Program-made: the position numbers and the translations under genes
NCBI GenBank assembly: GCA_905221605.1
Contig: CAJNDS010000069.1
Location: forward strand, 302,001-366,000
DNA length: 64,000 bases
Direction: 5' to 3'
From: Symbiodinium natans
Taxonomy: Eukaryota; Sar; Dinophyceae; Suessiales; Symbiodiniaceae
Shown here: positions 48,001-57,000 of the stretch, in pieces
Layout of the letters: every line of letters begins with the position of its first letter
Numbering within the stretch: position 1 is the stretch's first letter
The notes under the pieces: model-generated
Databases searched by the model: none
What the model saw: the letters and a program-made list of their open reading frames with translations, nothing else
Told to the model about the DNA's origin: nothing

Positions 48001-51000
48001 ATTACTTCCCGGATTCTGTTCTGATGATTAGGAGGTTTGCTGTTCGTGCTATTGCTGCTGCTGCTGCTGCTGCAGCAAAGAAGATGTTGGTGGTGGTTAT
48101 GACTCAGTTGTGACGATGAGAATGATAGCGATATCGCTGATGCTGGTGATTTGATTTTACGAAACATCCCTCGACATCAGGCCAAGGATCTTGCATGTCC
48201 AGGACCTGCAGCAGGGGTTTCCGATAGAAAGTCTAGGAACTTGGGGTTTAGGGTTCAAGGTGTGCAAAAGCAAGCAGGCAAAAACAAGACAATAGCTTCT
48301 TGGCCATGGACCAGTTGCCACCTCCCTGACAGCCAAGCAAATCAACAATAACTCGCCCTGGCACGAATACACTCGAAAACTAGCTAGGGCAGCCACAACC
48401 CTAAACGACTCCCAGCTCATCCGTGCCTGGCCGTAGATGCGATCAAGACTATCCATGTCCGGCAGCAGCCACTCGACTCTGACCGGATCGCGGAAGGTCT
48501 GGCAAGGTGGTCAACATAATGATAAAGGGGCGTCATGGACTGACATGCACTGGCGATAGCATGGTGTGGCTACAGACAATTCCCGAGATAAACTTGAAGC
48601 CCCTGACGACGGTATCATTAAACACGCTTCTGGGTCGAAGCGTATTAGAGTGAATCGGTTTGGGGTTCCGCGAAAGGAAAACCCTAAACCCTAAACCCCA
48701 AACCCAGAAGCGGGGCAGGCTTGACGTAGCTCCACTACTCCGAACCGGCGCACCCGTGTCTGCGGTACGTGCACAGCCCCTTTTTCAACCCTACACTTTT
48801 TGAAGGTCAATAGTATCATACCCCTTGTAGGATTCTTAGGCTTTTTGCAGGACGGTCATTAGTATGAAACCCTTTATGGGATTCTTAGGTAGCCTGAGAA
48901 CAAGTAGGTCTTGGGTTCTTATAAGGGATTGTGTGCTACGGCAGCATTGCGCTGCAACTTGGTCAAGCCTATGATGGCTACTAACGGATCTTTGCGCAGC
49001 ACGTTACATCTGCACCCTGAGCTCCCCCCCAATATATTCTTTTACTTTGAACCCACGCAACTTGCTTTGTAAAGACGATCAGGCCATAAAGGGGTTTTGC
49101 ACTTAACAGTATACGAAGTGGGGGCTCGGACAAAAACCATGCAAGGACAAGCTTGACCCGTTACGGGCTACAAGAACAAGCAGGAACGTGGACACGTGTC
49201 GCGGGGTTCTGTTCGGTGGCGCTGCGCATATACACGATGCACAGCAACTCATGCGAACATGCGGGTGCGGATTGTTGGCGTTGGCTGAAAAGAAAGGTCT
49301 GCAGCCCGCATTATTACCCACTCGTTCTTTGCGCGGAATACCATGTATAGTCCCCTCAGCTTTTGGGGTGTAGGATGTAGGTCGAGAATATTTTCCACTG
49401 CGCTTCGTCCACATAGTCCTATAACCTGCTGCCACATCTTTAACCGAGGTTTGAGGCTTTGCAGTGCGGAGCCCCAAGCCCTAAAGGTTGGAAACCCTAA
49501 ACCCCCAAACCCTTACACCAGGACTCTGTAATGGTGATGGTAGTAATTACCATAAACGTAAATAACAATACGAGCAAGAATAATCAAAGTCAAAATAGCA
49601 AGAGTAAAAAACAAGAGTATGTATGTTGTGGACCCTTTCAGGGTTCGGGGACTTGCTTGCTTTCGAGGCCACCCTCGAACCTAAGCCCAAAGCATGACAT
49701 GGGGTTGATTTGGGATTAGGGAAGCTTCTGGGGTTTAGGGCCGAGGGTTTAGGTGCTACCCAAACCCCTTAACCCGAAACCCCCTAAACCCTCAAACCCC
49801 TAAAACCCGTAAGAGGAGTCGGAGGTGGCCTAATTGGGTTCTAAAGTAAGCTCAGACTCAAACCCTCTAAAAGGGCCTCAACCCCAAAAAACGGACCCCC
49901 CATCGAAACCCTCTGCACACCGAGCCTTCAGGTTTAGGTCTAGGATTTGGCCCCTGTTGTAATCCCTACTAAGGACTGCTCGTATGAGGGGGGCACATCC
50001 CAGTTTAGCATGGTTTAGGGTTTCTAGGTGGGGGTTGCCTTGCAGTATGCGGTCTCCCACACGCGTTGACTTGTTGTGCTTTTGGGTATGCTATGTGCTG
50101 GTGTATTTGGTTGTTCCGTCTGGAGGCGTTTCGATTTGTGTGTAAGTCCGGGCTTCGATTGCAGCTTCAAGAAAAAAAGAAAGCAGCAAGAGGAGCGCTA
50201 AAATAGAACAGTCTCCCGGTGATTTAGGCAGTTATATTGCTAAAGCTCTGGACCAGACCTAACTAAACCCTCAGCCATAAGCCCTAAGCCCTAAACCCTA
50301 AACCGCCTGCGCGTCTCCATGCTCTGGGGAGTAGATCACCTCTTGGTAGTTCGGCATGCAGGGCTTGCCATACCACCTGTGACTTGTAGCGTCCTATAAG
50401 GGAGGGGGGTTCAAGTGGGGGGTATGCAACCCAAGGCTCCCTCGGACTTCCCGCTACTCCCTAAGGCTCCCTAAACTTCCCGAAAGATCCCTACATACCT
50501 ACCCTGCCATGAAGCCCCTCCCTTAAGGACCCTGAAGCTTTAGTCTCAGGGCAGTTACATGGTCTAGGCCCTGAACTTGCGGAACCCTTCTACCCCTTAT
50601 AAACCCTACAAAGCCCAAGGACCCACGCTTCAGAACCCTATAAAGAAGGTAAAGAACCATATTAGGTGACCAGGAAAAACCTCATTAGATGTGAAGCAGG
50701 ATGAAGAGCTTGTGGGTTTCAGGGCTTTAGGGATCTTTAGTAGGGCTTCGAGACCCTGAGCCCTCATCCGTGAAGCCTCTGCAGCTGCCAACCAAACCCA
50801 GAAGGTCAACTCTCCAAAAGTTATGACAAAGACCCTGAACCCTAAACCCGAAACCCCACGCACACCTTGGCTATGAGCCTCAAAAAATTGAAAAAACGAA
50901 TACATAAAAAAGAACATCCTATCGGGCCTGGAGTCCAACCCTTCGACGCCGAAACCACACCTTACCTCTAAATGCTGTGGCCCCAAGGCCCCAAGCCCTA

Positions 51001-54000
51001 AACTCCCCACATGCCAAACATTACCAAACCCTAAACCCTAAACCCTATAAGCATCACACAACTATTAAGCATATACCTTGAACATGAACCTTGAAAACTA
51101 CGTACCTTAAGCGAAGTCCACCCTGAACCTAAACCCTGAACCCCCACCACCGAGTCCAATTGCAAAACAAAGCCCTAAACCCCGAAACTCCGGAATCACC
51201 CAAAAGAAAAAACAAGCAAAGCGCAAACCAACGACCCTACACCCCAAACCCTGAATCCTAACCCAGCAAACAAAAACCCTAAAATCCACCCCAAAAACGC
51301 TTGAAATCCAAAGGCCCTTAAACCTCCTAGACTTCCTTCATCCCATATGGACGATGTGGTATCTTCGCTTTGCTTGTACGGTTTAGGGTCTAGGGTTCAG
51401 GGTTGACGGTTTAAGCCCCTCCCCCATTTTAGGGTTTATAGGGCTCTACAGGGTTAAAAAAGCGTTATGTAGGGTGAACTATAGGGTGGCGGGTTATGTA
51501 GGGTTATAGGGCTATAGGGTTATATAGGGTTACAGTGTTATAGGGAATTGCCAACAGCCCCCCCCCCCCCTCCCCCTAAACCCTAAACCCTAAACCCTAA
51601 ACCCTAAACCCTAAACCCTAAACCCTAAACCCTAAACCCTCAACCCTCCCCCCCAGCCTCTCCCAGGCGGCTCTTGCACCGGCGCTCGGAAAGCGACAGG
51701 CCGCGCCACTGCCGGACGAGACGCCCTGCCGAAGGCGGAGCCCGCCTTGGTCTCGGTAGGGGTTTATCAGGGCTTCTTAAGGGTTCTTAGGGTTTTTGTT
51801 GCCTACAAGGGCTTTTTAGGGGTTTCGAGGGCTTTTGGCATCTTTAGGGTCTTAAGGGTTTTAAGGGTTGTGGTGGGTTTGAGGTTTTAAGGAATTTCAA
51901 GGGTTGTAAGGGCTCTTACGAGCTTTGAGGGCGTTAAGGGTTTTAAGGGTCTTAAGGGTCTTAAAAGGGTCTTTAAGGGGTCTTTAAGGGTCTGTAAGGG
52001 TTTTAAGGGTTTTAAGGGTTTTGAGGGTCTTAAGGGTCTTTAAGGGTCTGGGTCTTTAAGGTCGTCAAGGGCTTAGGGTCTTTTGGACGGGTTTTCAGGG
52101 TCTTTGGGGTTTGGGGATAAGGGGTCTTGAGGGTCAGGGGAGTCTGGGTATGTTAGAGATTCATTTAGGGTTCAGGGTTTAAGGGTCTTGGGCTTAAGGG
52201 TTGTAATATTTTGGGGGGCTCAGGAGCTTCCTTCAATGGTAATATTTCGGTCGGGGGGGGGGGGGAGAAGAGTGTTATTATTATTACTATTATTACTATA
52301 TTATTACTATTATTATTACTATTATTATTACTATTATTATACTATTATATTTATTTTCTTTTCATTTTTTTCTTTTTGGGGGGGGGGGGGGGGGGGTTTT
52401 GGGGGGGGGGGGGGTTTGGGGGGGGGGGGGGGTGTTCAAAACTCTCTGAGTCCTTCGGATTGCGTCCCTGAACACAAACAGGCAACAGCCCGATACACTT
52501 GAAGGGCAGCACTTCTTCGCTCAGGGCCAACGAAGGGCCGATCACTAGTTGCTGCCACAGCATCCAACTATGCGGTTGTAGCGCAGGTAGTCGCTGGTGA
52601 TGGGCAGTGGCTGGCTCCCGCCTCAGTGCAAAAGGAGCCGCAACCTTAAGACAAAAACCCTAATTATAAACCCTAACCCGAAACCCTAAACCCACAAGAC
52701 CTGCTAGTCGAAAAGAAGAACCACACAGGCAACTTTGCTGCAAGTGCCTGCAGCTTGTTGGATCAATCCCTGCAACCCTAAACCCTAAACCCTAAAAGGC
52801 GAAACAACACTCATCGTATCTTGCTATCGTTGCAATGACCTTTTTTGGCGAATTCTTTGTGTATTTGAGGGCCCCGCACGCAAATCCTGGCTATCATGAT
52901 GCGCTACTCATTGCCAGTCTGGCTGACCCAGTTGCAGCTGAAGCACTTCCAAATGCAGTCAGTCTCCATGTCTCATTCGGCTCCTGGGCAACCCCACGAA
53001 AAGGGCGAGGCCACATGAGTCGCCCACTCACAACTAGCCATGATCCGGGCATCTTACAGAAACGGTCTTGCTTGTGACACTTCCGGAGAACGGCGCAGAC
53101 ACAGCTAGTGCCGTTGATACGGCATCTGCAGGTTTGCGTGCCACACAGCTCTTTGCAAGGGACACTTGCCACAGCTCAAAAGCCCACGCGTATAAAAACG
53201 ACCATCCCGCAATCCCCACTCTTCAGGTTGTGGCCTTCTCGTACTAATTATTCCTTGGTCCTGCACTGGCTTCTTTATACTCGTAATGACCAATAAGCTC
53301 ATTGTTCTGGAACTGTTAAAAAAACATGTGTACGTCATTATATATATATACACACCGAAATCATGTACAAATGATATACTGTCATATGCCTAATATCATT
53401 AACAGTATTATTGCTACGAGTACTATTGCTACTGTGACGTACCATCCAAGACCAGGACACCCTTGCAGGGCCCGTGGAGAGATCAAAGACGCTGGCCACA
53501 GCGACGTCTCTGCCCTCCGAGTATGCCCAAGCCTAAGAGACCGGTTTAGGGTTTAGGGTTTAGGGTTTAGGTTTAGGTTTTAGGGTTTAGGGTTTAGGGT
53601 TTAGGGTTTAGGGTTTAGGGTTTAGGGTTTAGGGTTTAGGGTTTAGGGTTTAGGGTTTAGGGTTTGCTGTGATAGGGCGTAGATGCTGTGAAGGTTAGGT
53701 TTCGGAACAAGATCGAAAGCTTCGTGAGGTGCGAAGAGCAGCTTTGGCCCGATTGTGGAGGGCCATCTAACACTTTTCTCCCACCCCACGCCGTCCAAGG
53801 CGCAAACCTATTCCTTTTAGGGTTTAGGCCTAACTCAGACAACAGTCCACTTCTAAAAAAAATATTCAGTTTTGCAGTTTCAGGGAGGGTCGCAGGCAGA
53901 CATTACGTCTGCCTGAGCCGGCCTGAAGCTTTCTGGTCCCTGGGCGCGAAGGGTCCGGGTCCTCCTGGGCTGGGGCCCTGGGGTACCCCCCCCGACCCCC

Positions 54001-57000
54001 GAGCTGTGGGAGGCGGACGAACGACCTGGCTCGGTTTGCGCCATCGAGGTGGAAGGGCTTGAGCGCCGCCCCCCAACGTAGGGGGGCGGCCTAGGCCCTG
54101 AGTTTAGGGTTTAGGGTTGAAGGTGCTTCCTGTGTATGCATGCACAAAATCCGTAGCATAAGACTGCAAACGATGCCATGACAGGAAACTTGGTAGGAAT
54201 GCCTTTGCAGAGGACTAGAGAATCAGGTGGAAGTACATGGTAGAGCAGCTAGACTAGGACTGCAATGGCTGCTCTAAACCCAGAACCCAAAACCAAGCCT
54301 AAATGCTAAACCTAAACTCCAAACCCTAAGCCTAACCCTAGACCCTAAAGCCTAAACCCTGCGACCTCGAAAGGGGATGGGATGCAAACCCCTACGGATG
54401 TAAGGACTCTTATTTCCGGGTTTTGTAAGCCCTAAACCCTAAACCCTAAACCCTAAACCCCAAACCCCAAAGGCCTTTGTATTTAAGGTTTTTTTTGCCA
54501 CTGTGAGCCTACGGGAAAGAGAAGGGAAGAGAACATCTCAGTCACAGTATCCTACGTGCGGTTCAGATTGGAGAGGTCTAGGTGAGGGTTTGAAGCCTTC
54601 AGTAGTGCAACAGCCTCTAAACCCTAAACCCTAAACCCTAAACCCCAAACCCCAAACCCTAAACCCTAAACCCTAAACCTTGCCCAGATGCTGGCTGCAC
54701 GACCAGAGGCAGGAAGCCGAGGCGAAGCCAAGACCAGAAGTCGTCGATGCTGTGGACATCTTCGTAGTTCTGCCAACGTGAGGCTTCAGGCCCTAAACCC
54801 TAAACCCTAAACCCTAGTTTAAGCTTCCGGGTTCAGGCAAAAAATCGGGTGTGTAGGGTTTTGGGCTTAGTGGCTCCCACCTTGTGACCCTGGTAGCCGC
54901 TGAAGGCAAAGTTGGCGTTGGCGGCGATGTCCTGCGGAAGGCGTCTTAAAACGCACACGCTGAATGTAATGTAGGGGCCTTAATGATTAGAATAGGGTTT
55001 TGGGGGTTATGAGCATGAGCATGAAGGGACCATAGGGAATACAACTCGTCATGATTCTGACCCCTATATTAGGGGCTTTTTGGTCTCGCGAGGGGCTTCA
55101 CCACAACCCTATTTTGTTATATTTATATTGTTATTTCTTTGTTTTTTTTTTTGGAAGGGCGGGGCGGGACGGGGGGGGGGGGGGGGGGGGTGGCTTTACA
55201 GCAAACCCCAAAAATCAAACATGGCTCAGAAGGTTTCGTGAACTTTATGTCGTATCGCGCCTTCTGTCAAAGAGGGGATGTTCCCACTTATACTAACAGT
55301 CCTTAATAAGGATTATAGTATCCCCTACTATAATCCCTATCCAGGGCTGTTAGTATAGGGGGGAACATGGGCTCTTCAGTCAACAAGGTCCCGAACTTGC
55401 CCCAGAATGATATCAACAACCACCATCCCAAAGCCCTAGAGCGCCAAAAGCCAAACAAAACAAAGTGAACCCCTTGAACTTCTAATGCCCTACACACCCC
55501 CCCTGAAGGCCTAAAATGACTCTCCTCTTCCCAAAATAGCGGCACCCCTTTCATGCCCAAAATGTACCCCTACTACCCCTAAACAGCCTTAATTATACAG
55601 GGAACCGCGGGGGGGGGGGGGGGGGGTTAGTATAGAGGGGGGTAGTAGGGGAACCCATGGTATGTTGTTCCTCGTATTACAAAATTACTATTACTGATTA
55701 CCACTCATTATATAGATACTATTCATTAGGGTAGTAGGGAAACCCATTAAGCCCTAAACTCTAAGGGCAGTTTCGTGGGCCCTCAATCAATATGGTCCCT
55801 AGAAATAGAGGGGGGAAATTCCTTAAACCCTAAACCCTAAACCCTAAACCCTAAATATACTGGAATTCCCTTTCCTCCTGGATGGCGTGCTGGACTCTGT
55901 AGATGCGATCCTGCGGGCGTCACAGGCAAACAGACTTGGAGCCGAAAGCAGTTGGTCCGGAGGAATTCGAAGTCTGTCTGGCCCTAAACCCTAAACCCTA
56001 AACCCTAAACCCTAGACCCTAAACTCTAAACGCTAAAACCCAAACCCTAACCCTCAACCCTAAAACAGTGAACGCTGAACCCTGAACCCTAAAACCCTAC
56101 ACCCCCCCAATCTACGGCCCCTTAACAAAGGGAAAGCTTGCCTTCATTTTCAGCTACAGGTACTAAAGCCCCAGAGCCCTGAACCATTCCTTGGGGTTTG
56201 TGTGTGTGTGTGTGTGAGGTTTTTCGGTGTGGGTTTGGAGTCAATTAGACCTTTGGGCCCTAGACCGGGAGCCCAAATACACGCCTTAATGAACCCCATA
56301 CACCCTAAAACCCTAAACCCTCAGTGGTGGGATTTTAAACCCTAAGTCCTAAACCCTAAACCACAAAGGGCACTTGGGACGTCCTGGCTCAAGCCGATGA
56401 TGGCAAAGGCACCGAAGATGCACCTTGGGTTAGGGTTTAGGGTTTAGGGTTTGCTTAGGGTTTAGGGTTTAGGGTTTAGGGTTTAGGGTTTAGGGTTTAG
56501 GGTTTAGGGTTTAGGGTTTAGGGTTTAGGGTTTAGGGTTTAGGGTTTAGGGTTTAGGGGTTCAGGAGGTACCGCTGGGGCTACGAAAAGACACCACCCAA
56601 TTCCCGGTCCTAGGTTTTTGGGGCTTGGGGTTTAGAGTTGGGTTTTTGGTGTTTTTGGTGTTTAACCCTGAAGCCCCATGTCGGAGACTCAAGACTGGTT
56701 CTGTGGTCCCGCTTGCAGTGCTTTGTCAAGGTGCAGCAGAGCGATTGTGAATGGCAACTCCATGCAGGCTCTTTCCACGTCCTTGGTGGCACAGGGAACA
56801 GCTTCGAAAAAAAAGACGCCTAACCCTAAACCCTAAACCCTAAACTCTAAACCCTAAACTCTAAACCCTAAACCCGAAACCATAAACCCTTAGCCAAGGT
56901 GGCCTGGCCTATGTGTCTTCTGAATGTAAGGCCTGGGGGCCATCTGCTGCCGCAGCCATTTCAGGTAGACCTTCTGCGGGACGGTGAAGTCCTTGCGCGG

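Noticed and set aside
49103-49477. 124-codon minus-strand frame
   Set aside because: No splice context or family motif, and plus-strand frames are open over the same bases.
56380-56400. TGGCTCAAG on the plus strand as a spliced-leader relic
   Set aside because: Nine bases only, and the reverse complement lies inside a better supported minus-strand S1 exon.
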